A stretch of DNA of 64,000 nucleotides. Source: Porphyromonadaceae bacterium UBA7176. GTDB taxonomy: Bacteria; Bacteroidota; Bacteroidia; Bacteroidales; Muribaculaceae. Positions 8,188-17,647 of the stretch are shown here, one piece after another (the stretch's first letter is position 1; the number at the start of each line of letters is the position of its first letter). The translations under genes and the position numbers were made by a program. Location: positions 40,116-104,115 of the forward strand of contig DKVO01000036.1 of assembly GCA_002491245.1 (NCBI GenBank), in the 5' to 3' direction. Below the pieces are notes generated by a model, which searched no databases, had not been told where the DNA came from, and worked only from the letters and a program-made list of their open reading frames with translations.

Positions 8188-9423
8188 TCAAACAGGATTG
8201 CCCCGGACGAAGACCCGAGCTATCCACGGCTCGGTGTAAGCATAAGGTATGTATTCGAGCGAGGGCAATTGGCGAGTTACGACGAAGGATGCATCGCGAC
8301 CGGGCGCTATAGCCCCACAAATGCCGTCTAAGCCCATCGCGGCAGCTCCGTTGACAGTTACCGCAGCGAGAGCCTCGGAAGGCAACAGACGCATCTGTAT
8401 GCAGCCGAGAGACCACACGAAACGCATGTCGCCAGATGGCGACGACCCGGGATTATAGTCGCTCGCAAGAGCAACAGTACAACCGGCGTCGACAGCCCGG
8501 CGTGCCGGGGCATAAGGCAGGCGGCTGAAGAACGATGCCCCGGGCAACATCGTGGCTACGGTGGAGGAAGCGGCGAGGAGAGCGATTTCCTCGTCTCCAG
8601 CCTCCTCAAGATGGTCGACCGACACGGCACCTCCGGCGACACCGACCTGAACACCTCCTGAGGCAGCAAGCTCGTTGGCATGGATTTTTGGCTTCATACC
8701 GTAGCGAGAGGCGGCGTCGATGATACGGGATGTCTCGCAAGGGGTGAAAAAGCCTTCGTCGCAGAACACGTCGACATACTCGGCAATTCCCTCGGCGGCT
8801 ATCGCCGGTAGCATTTCAGAAATGACCATATCGACATATTCACTCTGTCGTCCGGCATATGCCCTTCCTACGGCATGAGCTCCGAGAAAGGTGATTTTGA
8901 CTCGGGCCGGCACTTCCTCGCGCAGCCTGGATGCGACACGGAGCATCTTGAGCTCCGATTCAGTGTCGAGTCCGTATCCGGTCTTGACCTCAAACGCACC
9001 GGTACCTTTGGCCATCATGTCGGCAGCACGACGACGGGCAGCGGAGAGCAACTCGGCTTCGGAAATACGCGCGAGGGCATCGGCAGAGTTGAGTATGCCT
9101 CCGCCACGACGGGCAATCTCGGCATAGCTCAAGCCTCGGATCTTGTCGACAAATTCGCCCTCGCGGCTACCGGCATAGATGATGTGGGTGTGCGAGTCGC
9201 AGAAAGCCGGTATTACCATTCCGCCGTCGGCGTCGGTAACTTCGCCGCAATCATCGGGAAGACCATCGGCCATAGCGCCAAAACCGGTGATTACACCACC
9301 ATCGTGGCTCAGCCATGCATCGGGTATGCATTTCATACCCGATGCCATATCAGAGCCTTGCAGACGCATAACAGAAGGGTCTACAACGCCGTGAAGCTCT
9401 GAGATATTCGTTATCAGCGCCAT
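8188..9423 (-). CDS. hutI: Imidazolonepropionase
   Basis: 411 residues, typical length. It hydrolyses 4-imidazolone-5-propanoate to N-formimino-L-glutamate, third step of histidine breakdown, in the cytoplasm. The metal-binding HxH motif is in FCDSHTHIIYAGSREGEF, and other amidohydrolase landmarks are GTGAFEVKTGYGLD, KIHANELAASGG, SVDHLEEAGDEE and ALASDYNPGSSPSGDM. The start overlaps the end of hutH by 10 bases, so it is the last gene of the hut operon. Confidence 0.96.
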   Translation of the reverse strand: MALITNISELHGVVDPSVMRLQGSDMASGMKCIPDAWLSHDGGVITGFGAMADGLPDDCGEVTDADGGMVIPAFCDSHTHIIYAGSREGEFVDKIRGLSYAEIARRGGGILNSADALARISEAELLSAARRRAADMMAKGTGAFEVKTGYGLDTESELKMLRVASRLREEVPARVKITFLGAHAVGRAYAGRQSEYVDMVISEMLPAIAAEGIAEYVDVFCDEGFFTPCETSRIIDAASRYGMKPKIHANELAASGGVQVGVAGGAVSVDHLEEAGDEEIALLAASSTVATMLPGASFFSRLPYAPARRAVDAGCTVALASDYNPGSSPSGDMRFVWSLGCIQMRLLPSEALAAVTVNGAAAMGLDGICGAIAPGRDASFVVTRQLPSLEYIPYAYTEPWIARVFVRGNPV

Positions 9424-10901
9424 TCCTCGACAAATTTCACAGCCTTATCGATCAACGGCGACATTACGCAGTCGGAGTCGATAAAGGGTACATGGCTGCG
9501 GAAGTTTTCGAAAACGCGCTCAATGCGTGTCGACGATTTGAGCGGACGGCGGAACTCAAGGGCCTGAGCTGCAGTCATGAGCTCGATGCCGAGCACACGG
9601 GTGGTATTGTCGACTACCTGCAAGAGCTTGGTGGCTGAGTTGGCACCCATCGACACATGATCTTCCTGACCCTGCGACGAAGGAATACTGTCGCAGCTGC
9701 AGGGCCAGCATAGCCCCTTGCTCTGGTTGAGCACCGAAGCGGCGGCGTACTGGGCAATCATGAAACCACTGTTGAGACCGGGCTTGGCGACAAGGAACGA
9801 CGGCAAGCCGCGCGTACCGCTCACAAGCTTGTAGATACGGCGCTCCGAGATATTTGCCAGCTCGGTCATGGCGATAGCCAGGAAGTCCATAGGCATGGCT
9901 ATCGGCTCGCCGTGGAAATTGCCTGCGGAGACGATAAGATCGTCGTCGGGGAAGATGGTTGGATTGTCGGTAGGAGCGCTGACCTCGTTGTCGAAGACAT
10001 TCATGCAATGGTATATGGTATCGAGCACAGCTCCGTGAACCTGCGGAATGCACCTGAAGGAGTAGGGGTCTTGAACATGCACCTTATGCTGTGCTATGAT
10101 CTGACTGTCGGAGAGGATGGCGCGTATGTCGGTGGTAATCTGTATCTGTCCCCTGTGGTGACGAACACAGTTGACCTGTTCGCCGAACGGCTCGATACGG
10201 CCGTCGAAAGCATCGAGACTCATGGCTGCGATATATCTTGCCGCGATATTGAGATTATGCGACCGGTAGAGCGACCACAGACCGTGGGCGAGCATGAACT
10301 GGGTGCCGTTGAGGAGTGCAAGCCCCTCTTTCGACTTAAGCTGAAGAGGCTTCCATCCCATCTGGACGAGGACGTCGGCAGCAGGCATTGTCCGCCCTTT
10401 GTAGACCACTTCTCCCAGGCCAATCAGAGGCAGACACATATTGGCCAGCGGAGCGAGATCGCCCGAGGCTCCGAGCGATCCCTGACGGTATACGACCGGC
10501 ACGATATCGTTGTTGTAGAAATCGAGCAGACGCTGCACTGTAGCGAGCTGCACACCGGAGTTGCCATAGCTCAACGACTGGACCTTGAGGAGCATCATGA
10601 GTTTGACAATATGGTCGGGCACCCGTTCGCCAACACCGCAGGCATGACTCATCACAAGGTTACGCTGAAGCTGCTCGAGATCGTCGGCTCCGATGGATAT
10701 GTTGCATAGGGAGCCGAAGCCTGTGGTGATGCCATAGAGCGGCTCGGAAGTACGTGATATTTTATTGTCGAGATAGTCGCGGCATTTGACGATACGCTCC
10801 ACGGCTTCTTTTCCAAGCTCTACATAGTCGCCTTCCTGGAGTACGGAACAATAGGAGAATACGCCCGGTCTATCGGGTTTGACTGTATATGTTTTATTCA
10901 T
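9414..10901 (-). CDS. hutH: Histidine ammonia-lyase
   Basis: 495 residues. It deaminates L-histidine to urocanate, the first step of the pathway. The autocatalytic MIO cofactor triad A145-S146-G147 is present in GSLGASGDLAPLANM. Other family landmarks are YGITTGFGSL, NGTQFMLAHG, QDPYSFRCIPQVHGA and SSQGQEDHVSMGANSATK. The start overlaps the hutU stop (ATGA type), indicating translational coupling. Members of the family acting on tyrosine or phenylalanine exist, but the hut neighbours make histidine the clear substrate. Confidence 0.96.
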   Translation of the reverse strand: MNKTYTVKPDRPGVFSYCSVLQEGDYVELGKEAVERIVKCRDYLDNKISRTSEPLYGITTGFGSLCNISIGADDLEQLQRNLVMSHACGVGERVPDHIVKLMMLLKVQSLSYGNSGVQLATVQRLLDFYNNDIVPVVYRQGSLGASGDLAPLANMCLPLIGLGEVVYKGRTMPAADVLVQMGWKPLQLKSKEGLALLNGTQFMLAHGLWSLYRSHNLNIAARYIAAMSLDAFDGRIEPFGEQVNCVRHHRGQIQITTDIRAILSDSQIIAQHKVHVQDPYSFRCIPQVHGAVLDTIYHCMNVFDNEVSAPTDNPTIFPDDDLIVSAGNFHGEPIAMPMDFLAIAMTELANISERRIYKLVSGTRGLPSFLVAKPGLNSGFMIAQYAAASVLNQSKGLCWPCSCDSIPSSQGQEDHVSMGANSATKLLQVVDNTTRVLGIELMTAAQALEFRRPLKSSTRIERVFENFRSHVPFIDSDCVMSPLIDKAVKFVEEWR

Positions 10902-12904
10902 TTCAGTGCATTTTCGATTATTGATTCTTCGGTAAAATTGGGCAGGGTGACGGTCAAGCCCGGCGTGCGGTCCATCTCGCGACGGATAGCGTCGACAGCA
11001 CCAGTATTACGGGCCCACGAACGACGGGCGATGCCGTTGTTGACATCCCAAAGGAGCATCGAGCTGATACGCTCTGCCGCGGCTTCGCTGCCATCGATCA
11101 CCATGCCGAAGCCTCCGTTGACGACTTCGCCCCAACCGACGCCGCCACCGTTATGGAGCGACACCCATGTGGCTCCGCGGAAGGCGTCGCCTATGACATT
11201 CTGCACAGCCATGTCGGCGCAATAACGCGAGCCATCGTAGATATTCGACGTCTCGCGGAAAGGGGAGTCAGTACCGCTCACGTCGTGGTGGTCGCGGCCG
11301 AGAACAACCGGAGCCGAGATTTCGCCACGGGCTATGGCTTCGTTGAATGCAAGTGCGATTTTTGCACGACCTTCGGCGTCGGCGTAGAGTATACGGGCCT
11401 GCGAACCGACAACAAGGTGATTTCGTCCGGCCTCTTTAATCCAGTGGATATTGTCGTCGAGCTGACCTTTGATGTCTTCCGGTGCTGTCCGGCGTATATC
11501 TTCAAGCACTTCAGCGGCGAGGCGGTCGGTAACGGCAAGATCTTCAGGCTTGCCCGAAGTAACAACCCAACGGAAAGGGCCAAATCCGTAGTCGAAGAAC
11601 AACGGGCCCATAATATCCTGAACATAAGACGGATAGCGGAATGTACCATCGGAATTCATGACATCCGCACCAGCTCTTGAGCTTTCGAGGAGGAAGGCAT
11701 TCCCGTAGTCGAAGAAATACATTCCCTTGGCAGTCAACTTATTAATCGCCTCTACTTGACGCCGCAACGACTCCTGCACCCGACGTTTAAACTCGTCAGG
11801 GTCTTCGGCCATCATGGCTTTTGCCTCCTCAAAACCCAATCCGACAGGATAATAACCTCCGGCCCAGGGATTGTGTAGCGAAGTCTGGTCACTACCCAGC
11901 TCCACATCCACACCATCGGCGGCAAGTCGTTCCCACAAATCAACGACATTGCCCTGATAGGCGAGAGAAACCGTCTCTTTGGCAGCACGAGCTTTGGCGG
12001 CTCGGCAGAGGAGAGCATCGAGGTCGGTATACACTTCGTCGACCCAACCCTGTTCGTGGCGTTTGGCCACAGCCTGCGGATTTATCTCAGCTGTAATGCT
12101 CACCACGCCGGCGATATTACCGGCCTTGGGTTGTGCTCCCGACATGCCACCGAGGCCGGCGGTAACGAAGAGCATTCCGGCCAATTTACCGTCTTTGCTA
12201 TGACGGCGACCGGCGTTGAGAACAGTGATAGTAGTACCGTGTACAATACCTTGAGGACCGATATACATATACGACCCGGCTGTCATCTGACCATATTGGC
12301 TCACGCCAAGCGCATTGAAACGCTCCCAGTCGTTGGGCTTGGAATAGTTGGGCACAACCATGCCGTTTGTCACCACCACACGAGGCGCACCCTCCGACGA
12401 CGGAAACAGACCGAGAGGATGCCCCGAGTACATCACGAGGGTCTGTCGGTCGGTCATCTCGCTGAGATATTTCATCGTCAGGCGGTATTGTGCCCAGTTC
12501 TGGAACACGGCTCCATTGCCGCCGTAGGTAATCAGTTCATGTGGATGCTGGGCCACGGCAGGGTCGAGGTTGTTCTGTATCATCATCATGATTGCCGCAG
12601 CCTGACGCGACCGGGCTGGGTACTCGTCGATAGGCCTGGCATACATTTCGTAGTCGGGCCTATAGCGGTACATGTAGATACGGCCGTAGCGACGCAATTC
12701 GTCGGCAAACTCCGGGGCAAGCTCTGCGTGGAGAGATGCCGGGAAGTAGCGCAGAGCATTACGCAGGGCGAGGCGTTCTTCGTCGGGCGAGAGAATTTTC
12801 TTACGCTTGGGTGCATGGTTGACCGAGGGGTCGTAAGGTTTGGATGAAGGCAAAGTAGACGGGATGCCTTCTGCAACGGCGATTTTGAACTCTTCGGATG
12901 TCAT
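10898..12904 (-). CDS. hutU: Urocanate hydratase (long form)
   Basis: 668 residues, longer than the roughly 555-residue proteobacterial enzyme because of an N-terminal extension and insertions, as in Bacteroidetes and eukaryotic forms. It adds water to urocanate to give imidazolonepropionate, using tightly bound NAD+. The NAD-binding region FVTAGLGGMSGAQPKAG and the conserved SLHNGGGVGWGEV are present, as is RDHHDVSGTDSPFRET. Its start overlaps the ftcD stop (12901-12904, ATGA) and its stop overlaps the hutH start, so the operon is translationally coupled. Confidence 0.95.
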   Translation of the reverse strand: MTSEEFKIAVAEGIPSTLPSSKPYDPSVNHAPKRKKILSPDEERLALRNALRYFPASLHAELAPEFADELRRYGRIYMYRYRPDYEMYARPIDEYPARSRQAAAIMMMIQNNLDPAVAQHPHELITYGGNGAVFQNWAQYRLTMKYLSEMTDRQTLVMYSGHPLGLFPSSEGAPRVVVTNGMVVPNYSKPNDWERFNALGVSQYGQMTAGSYMYIGPQGIVHGTTITVLNAGRRHSKDGKLAGMLFVTAGLGGMSGAQPKAGNIAGVVSITAEINPQAVAKRHEQGWVDEVYTDLDALLCRAAKARAAKETVSLAYQGNVVDLWERLAADGVDVELGSDQTSLHNPWAGGYYPVGLGFEEAKAMMAEDPDEFKRRVQESLRRQVEAINKLTAKGMYFFDYGNAFLLESSRAGADVMNSDGTFRYPSYVQDIMGPLFFDYGFGPFRWVVTSGKPEDLAVTDRLAAEVLEDIRRTAPEDIKGQLDDNIHWIKEAGRNHLVVGSQARILYADAEGRAKIALAFNEAIARGEISAPVVLGRDHHDVSGTDSPFRETSNIYDGSRYCADMAVQNVIGDAFRGATWVSLHNGGGVGWGEVVNGGFGMVIDGSEAAAERISSMLLWDVNNGIARRSWARNTGAVDAIRREMDRTPGLTVTLPNFTEESIIENALK

Positions 12905-14604
12905 TTCGATGATATTTTTTCGTTTACAATGGCCAGAATGGAGGCTTCTTCGCGATCCGCATCAGCAACCAGAACAGCGGCCTCGTCCATAATTACGTCG
13001 ACAGCGCCATCGGAGATATCGGCAGCGTTGATTTTCATGTTGAGATAGGCTCCGTGGATGGCGGCACGTGCAGCAAGAGCGCCTACGCCGGCATCACTGG
13101 CCGATGCCGGATTGCCATTCTCGGCCACCCGGCGCAGAAGAGCGAATGTGGCGAACGTTTCACACAAAGTGCGGAAAGGTACTTCGACGGCATTTACCGT
13201 CGCATCGTGAATAGCCTTTACCCTTGCTTCTTTCTCTGCTTCGGTGGTCTTGGGCATACCGAAAGCTGCCATGATGGAGTTAAAAGCCTCAGTATCGCGG
13301 TCAACGAGAACAAGCAAGGAATCCATCAGAGACTGTCCCTCCTCGGCCATATCGCTGAACTCTTCCCATCGGTCGTCCCATCCGGCTTTATGGGCTGCGA
13401 GATTTGCCACCATCGTACCTAAAGCGGCAGCCAAGGCTCCCATATAAGCGGCAACGCTGCCTCCGCCGGGAGCCGGGGACTCAGAGGCTGTAGTTTCGGC
13501 AAAACGGCTTACGGAGAGGTCGACCAGATGAGCTTGCTTTGGTTGCCGTGCGGCAAGAACATCCTCAACCACTTTTTCTTCTACCACAAAAGGACGCAAC
13601 TCATCGAGTCCCATCGATTTGACCGCGATGCGTATCTTTTCCTTATCGGGCACGCCGAGCGAACGTTGCTGCTTGCGCAGGAAATACTCACCGGCCTCAA
13701 CAAGAGCCTTGCGCGGAACAAGCCCGACAATTTCGGTACCGGTAACACGTATACCGCGAGCATCAGCCTTTCGGACAACTTCATCGAAAGCCATGTGGAG
13801 TGGAGTGGCGGCTGTGTCGGTTATGTTCATCGACACCTGGGCGATGCCATATTCATCGATATACCATCCGATAGCTTTCGTACCCTTGAGTGTGCCTGGT
13901 TGCATGAGTGGATTACCATCAGCATCCTTGAGTGGTTTGCCTGTCAGTTTTCCACCTTCACGGAGTGGTCGTCCCTTCTCACGCACATCAAAAGCGATAG
14001 CATTTGCCCGTCGTGTCGAAGTTGTATTCAGATTGAAGTTTACAGCAATAAGGAAGTCGCGAGCACCGATAGCTGTAGCTCCTGTACGGGCTATTTGCTC
14101 ATCGAATGCTCTGTCGCCGAAATCGGCTCCGTCGTCAGTTCCCATCCTGGCAGCCAAGCCCTCATATTCGCCCTTGCGGCAAACAGCGAGATTTTTGCGT
14201 TCTGGCTTCAAAGCAGCAGCCTCATAAGCATAGACCGGGATACCGAGTTCGTCGGCCACTCGTTGGGCAAGACGCCTGGCAAGGTCGGCACATTCTTCAA
14301 GTGTGACGCCACTGACCGGTACAAATGGACAGACATCTGTGGCTCCCATACGTGGATGTGCGCCGTGATGCTTGCTCATATCGATAAGTTCAGCCGCTTT
14401 CCTGATGCCTTGAAAAGCAGCCTCGGCCACCGCTTCGGGCTCTCCGGCAAAGGTAACAACCGTCCGGTTTGTCGCTTCTCCGGGATCGACATCGAGCAGA
14501 GCTACACCTTCGACAGCTTCTATTGCCTCGGTAATACTTTTGATGTTTTCCATGTTGCGACCCTCGCTGAAATTGGGTACGCATTCTATGATTTTCCGGT
14601 TCAT
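12901..14604 (-). CDS. ftcD: Bifunctional glutamate formiminotransferase / formiminotetrahydrofolate cyclodeaminase
   Basis: 567 residues from the ATG at 14604 (MNRKIIECVPNFSEGRN). The in-frame TTG at 14628 lies inside the promoter -7 box and is not used. Residues about 1-325 are the formiminotransferase (MSKHHGAHPRMGATDVCPF, TAIGARDFLIAVNFNLNT). Residues about 355-560 are the cyclodeaminase (ESPAPGGGSVAAYMGALAAALG). Together they move the formimino group from N-formiminoglutamate to tetrahydrofolate, release glutamate and form 5,10-methenyl-THF with loss of ammonia. It is the first gene of the hut operon, so histidine carbon enters glutamate and one-carbon pools. Confidence 0.95.
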   Translation of the reverse strand: MNRKIIECVPNFSEGRNMENIKSITEAIEAVEGVALLDVDPGEATNRTVVTFAGEPEAVAEAAFQGIRKAAELIDMSKHHGAHPRMGATDVCPFVPVSGVTLEECADLARRLAQRVADELGIPVYAYEAAALKPERKNLAVCRKGEYEGLAARMGTDDGADFGDRAFDEQIARTGATAIGARDFLIAVNFNLNTTSTRRANAIAFDVREKGRPLREGGKLTGKPLKDADGNPLMQPGTLKGTKAIGWYIDEYGIAQVSMNITDTAATPLHMAFDEVVRKADARGIRVTGTEIVGLVPRKALVEAGEYFLRKQQRSLGVPDKEKIRIAVKSMGLDELRPFVVEEKVVEDVLAARQPKQAHLVDLSVSRFAETTASESPAPGGGSVAAYMGALAAALGTMVANLAAHKAGWDDRWEEFSDMAEEGQSLMDSLLVLVDRDTEAFNSIMAAFGMPKTTEAEKEARVKAIHDATVNAVEVPFRTLCETFATFALLRRVAENGNPASASDAGVGALAARAAIHGAYLNMKINAADISDGAVDVIMDEAAVLVADADREEASILAIVNEKISSK

Positions 14605-14625
14605 AACGTTTATTTTGGTCCTCCG

Positions 14626-14657
14626 CAAAGATACATATAAGTCGAGTTCAATCCAAA
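14626..14657 (-). promoter_or_regulatory. Promoter of the hut operon
   Basis: On the minus strand: TTTG (complement of 14654-14657), a 20 bp spacer and TATCTTTG (complement of 14626-14633), about 22 bases before the ftcD ATG. No obvious operator palindrome was seen around it. Confidence 0.75.
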
Positions 14658-14690
14658 TTTATTTGACGCAGCAGATAGTATGTCACGACA

Positions 14691-14725
14691 AAAAATAAAG
14701 GAGGGGCCAGATAACCTCTCCTTTA
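14691..14725 (-). terminator. Rho-independent terminator after apt
   Basis: 11 bp stem with one G-T pair (14696-14706 with 14715-14725), 8-base loop, then TTATTTTTTG read on the minus strand. Confidence 0.85.
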
Positions 14726-14747
14726 ATCTATTTGAGATGCAGTTTGA

Positions 14748-15266
14748 TCAGTATGTGATTAGCGAAGTCACCTCAACATCGTCGGGCAAGGCTGCTCGGC
14801 CGTTGAGCGCAGACAGTTCGATAATGAAATTGACATAGATTTTTTTAGGGTTGAGACTCTTCACAAGTTTGATTGCCGCAGCCATTGTTCCACCTGTAGC
14901 GAGAACATCGTCGTGGATAACAACGATATCATCAGGAGTGATAGCATCGCGGTGGATTTCGATCACATCAGTTCCATATTCCTTGGCATATTCCTGACGA
15001 AGAGTATCGGCTGGAAGTTTACCGGGTTTGCGGCACGGCACGAAACCGGCACCAAGTTCGAATGCGAGTATCGAGCCGCCGATAAAACCGCGGCTTTCGA
15101 TACCAACGACTTTAGTCACGCCTTTATCACGGTAGAGTTGCGATAAATCCCAACCGATAATATGAAGCGCACGCGGATCTTTGAATGCCGTGGTAAGATC
15201 GTAGAAAAGGATGCCTTTGGAAGGATAATCGGCAACCTCGCGAATTTTTGATTTTATGTATTCCAT
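14748..15266 (-). CDS. apt: Adenine phosphoribosyltransferase
   Basis: 172 residues, usual length. It converts adenine and PRPP to AMP in purine salvage. The PRPP-binding loop is in DDIVVIHDDVLATGGTMAAAIKLV; the flanking GIESRGFIGGSILAFELGAGFVPCRKPGKLP is diagnostic of Apt. It lies 59 bases after mnmG, with a parS-like palindrome in the gap, and is followed by a strong terminator, so it is the last gene of the ybeY-mnmG-apt run. Confidence 0.97.
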   Translation of the reverse strand: MEYIKSKIREVADYPSKGILFYDLTTAFKDPRALHIIGWDLSQLYRDKGVTKVVGIESRGFIGGSILAFELGAGFVPCRKPGKLPADTLRQEYAKEYGTDVIEIHRDAITPDDIVVIHDDVLATGGTMAAAIKLVKSLNPKKIYVNFIIELSALNGRAALPDDVEVTSLITY

Positions 15267-15302
15267 AGTAAGTAAATTGTTGATATTCTAATTTTTGCAG
15301 CG

Positions 15303-15326
15303 AATTTGTTTCACGTGGAACAAATT
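15303..15326. promoter_or_regulatory. parS: parS-like centromere site (ParB binding)
   Basis: The plus strand reads TGTTTCACGTGGAACA at 15307-15322. Its reverse complement TGTTCCACGTGAAACA is a full match to the parS consensus TGTTNCACGTGAAACA. The palindrome extends to 24 bp (15303-15326) with one unpaired position (15311/15318). It lies between mnmG and apt and touches the mnmG stop codon. ParB/Spo0J binds such sites to load condensin and segregate the origin region. Confidence 0.85.
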
Positions 15327-17206
15327 CATCTATTCATCATAAGCAGCAATATGTTGACATCACTGGGCGAAATACCTGGTATGCGCGAAGCTTCTCCGAC
15401 AGTTTCGGGCCTATGCTTCTCCAGTTTCTGCCGGCCTTCGGTCGATATGGCTGTAATGCGCGAATAATCCATATCAGACGGAAGACGCACATCTTCGAGC
15501 CGTCCAAGTTTATCGGCGATAAGCTGCTCGCGTGCGATATATCCGCGGTATTTGATGAGTATTTCGGCAGCCTCTACGATTTCTTCGCGTCTGTCGTTGG
15601 GCAAGCTGCTTATAAGTTTACCTAATGGAGCAACAACTCCAGCGAGCATATTCACCGACAGTTGGGGACGCTGTATAAGATCGGCAAGTTTGGTACCCTG
15701 ACGGAGAGGTGTAGTTCCGGCAGCGACAAGAAGGCTGTCTACTTCGGCAGGATGCACGGTCAGGCGGTCGGCAAGATCTATAATCTTGTCGCGCCAAGTA
15801 CGCTTATCCGACATAAGGTCGTATCGCCGCTTATCCGCAAGACCAAGTTCATAAGCCAAGGGGGTAAGACGCATATCGGCATCGTCCTGACGTAGCAGTA
15901 TGCGATATTCGGCTCTTGAGGTAAACATGCGGTAAGGTTCATCCACACCCTTGGTTACAAGATCATCGATAAGCACACCGATATATGCTTTATCTCGGGC
16001 AAGAGTGAATTGCTGCCGTCCGAGAGCGGCAAGGGCGGCATTAGCCCCGGCTACAAGTCCCTGACCGGCAGCTTCCTCGTATCCGGTAGTACCATTGATC
16101 TGACCGGCAAAATAAAGACCTTCGACAAGACGGGTCTCAAGAGTATGCCGGAGCTGTGTGGGGTCGAAGAAATCATATTCTATGGCATATCCGGCACGAT
16201 AGTATTGGGCATCGGCAAGGGCCGGCACAGTCGACAGAGCTTCAAACTGGATATCCATCGGCATCGATGACGAAAAACCATTGATATAAAACTCCACGGT
16301 TGTCTCGCCTTCCGGCTCAAGAAAAAGCTGGTGCTCATCTTTATCGGCAAAGGTAACGATTTTAGTCTCTATAGAGGGACAATAACGCGGACCAATGCTC
16401 TGGATCTGCCCATTGTAAAGAGGAGAATCAGGAAGTCCACGACGAAGTATTTCGTGAGTTTCGGGGTTGGTATAGGCGATATAGCAATCGCGTTGAAGCA
16501 ATTCCGACTTCACCTCCGGCAGATATGAGAAGTGATGGAAGCCGCTTTCGCCTCCTTGTATTTTAGTCTTAGAGAAATCTATTGTACGGCCATCGACACG
16601 CACCGGCGTTCCAGTCTTCATCCTATCGGAGCGGAAACCGAGCGAACGCAACTGCTCGGTGATGCCACGTGCCGCAGGTTCGGCCGTACGCCCTCCCTCA
16701 AGAGACACACGCCCTATATGCATCAGACCATTCAGGAATGTCCCGTTCGTCAACACTACCTTACGGGCTTTGAACGAGGCTCCATCGGCAACATGTACGC
16801 CGGCAAGCCTCCCTTCTTCATCGAAAATAAGACTGTCAACAGCACCCTGCCACATCGAAAGACCTTCGGTATGCTCGAGGATATCGCGCCATGCCGCCGA
16901 AAACTTGTTACGGTCGGCCTGACTGCGCGGACTCCACATAGCAGGTCCTTTAGAGCGGTTGAGCATACGGAACTGTATCGACGTCCTGTCGGTGACAATT
17001 CCCATCATGCCGCCCATAGCATCGATTTCGCGCACAATCTGCCCTTTGGCAATACCACCCACGGCCGGGTTGCAGCTCATCTGTGCAATCTTGTTCATAT
17101 CCATAGTCACCAGCAATGTACGCGCCCCAAGACGGGCGGCGGCATGGGCAGCCTCGCATCCGGCATGACCGGCGCCGACAACTATCACATCGAAATCAAA
17201 TCGCAT
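15326..17206 (-). CDS. mnmG: tRNA uridine 5-carboxymethylaminomethyl modification enzyme, FAD subunit
   Basis: 626 residues from the ATG at 17206; a TTG two codons earlier is less likely. MnmG with MnmE installs the carboxymethylaminomethyl group on wobble U34 of tRNAs, using FAD, NADH and methylene-THF. The N-terminal dinucleotide fold is VIVVGAGHAGCEAAHAAARLG, followed by the family motifs MSCNPAVGGIAKGQIVREIDAMGG, TGTFLNGLMHIG and the C-terminal ISPSDVNILLLMM. It starts 9 bases after ybeY. In many bacteria this gene (gidA) sits near the replication origin, in line with the adjacent parS-like site. Confidence 0.96.
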   Translation of the reverse strand: MRFDFDVIVVGAGHAGCEAAHAAARLGARTLLVTMDMNKIAQMSCNPAVGGIAKGQIVREIDAMGGMMGIVTDRTSIQFRMLNRSKGPAMWSPRSQADRNKFSAAWRDILEHTEGLSMWQGAVDSLIFDEEGRLAGVHVADGASFKARKVVLTNGTFLNGLMHIGRVSLEGGRTAEPAARGITEQLRSLGFRSDRMKTGTPVRVDGRTIDFSKTKIQGGESGFHHFSYLPEVKSELLQRDCYIAYTNPETHEILRRGLPDSPLYNGQIQSIGPRYCPSIETKIVTFADKDEHQLFLEPEGETTVEFYINGFSSSMPMDIQFEALSTVPALADAQYYRAGYAIEYDFFDPTQLRHTLETRLVEGLYFAGQINGTTGYEEAAGQGLVAGANAALAALGRQQFTLARDKAYIGVLIDDLVTKGVDEPYRMFTSRAEYRILLRQDDADMRLTPLAYELGLADKRRYDLMSDKRTWRDKIIDLADRLTVHPAEVDSLLVAAGTTPLRQGTKLADLIQRPQLSVNMLAGVVAPLGKLISSLPNDRREEIVEAAEILIKYRGYIAREQLIADKLGRLEDVRLPSDMDYSRITAISTEGRQKLEKHRPETVGEASRIPGISPSDVNILLLMMNR

Positions 17207-17215
17207 ATTCAAATA

Positions 17216-17647
17216 TTAATTAATGGCATCGAGCATAGCAAGGGCCTCGTCTTCGGCTCGCTCCATTATCTCGCGTTCGCCAGGACCCTTATCATTGATG
17301 CCGCAAAGGTGGAGCACCCCGTGAATAATAACTCTATAAAGCTCCCTTATATATTCATATCCAAGCTCTTGAGCATTACTGCGGACCGTATCGAGCGAAA
17401 TAAACATGTCGCCACGCAAAAGGCTACCGACACAATCGTCGAAAGTAATGATATCCGTAAAGTAATGATGATCAAGATATTGGGCGTTAACTTCAAAAAT
17501 CTTCGCATCATCGCAAAAGATATAATTAAGAGAGCGCACCTTTCGATTGTGAACATCGGCGACTTGGACGATCCATCGCTCAAGCCGTTCATAATCAAGT
17601 TCGGGGAGTGGAACACCCGAAGTTAACCATTGATAAGCGGGCGTCAT
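17216..17647 (-). CDS. ybeY: Endoribonuclease YbeY (16S rRNA maturation)
   Basis: 143 residues from the ATG at 17647. The longer frame starting at a GTG (17692) would place the promoter -7 box inside the coding region. YbeY is a zinc-dependent single-strand RNase for 16S rRNA 3' processing and ribosome quality control. The metal site is VIIHGVLHLCGINDKGPGEREIM: two His in HGVLH are kept, and the usual third His is replaced by the DK arrangement common in Bacteroidetes. The TDIITFDD motif is also present. First gene of the run with mnmG and apt. Confidence 0.92.
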   Translation of the reverse strand: MTPAYQWLTSGVPLPELDYERLERWIVQVADVHNRKVRSLNYIFCDDAKIFEVNAQYLDHHYFTDIITFDDCVGSLLRGDMFISLDTVRSNAQELGYEYIRELYRVIIHGVLHLCGINDKGPGEREIMERAEDEALAMLDAIN

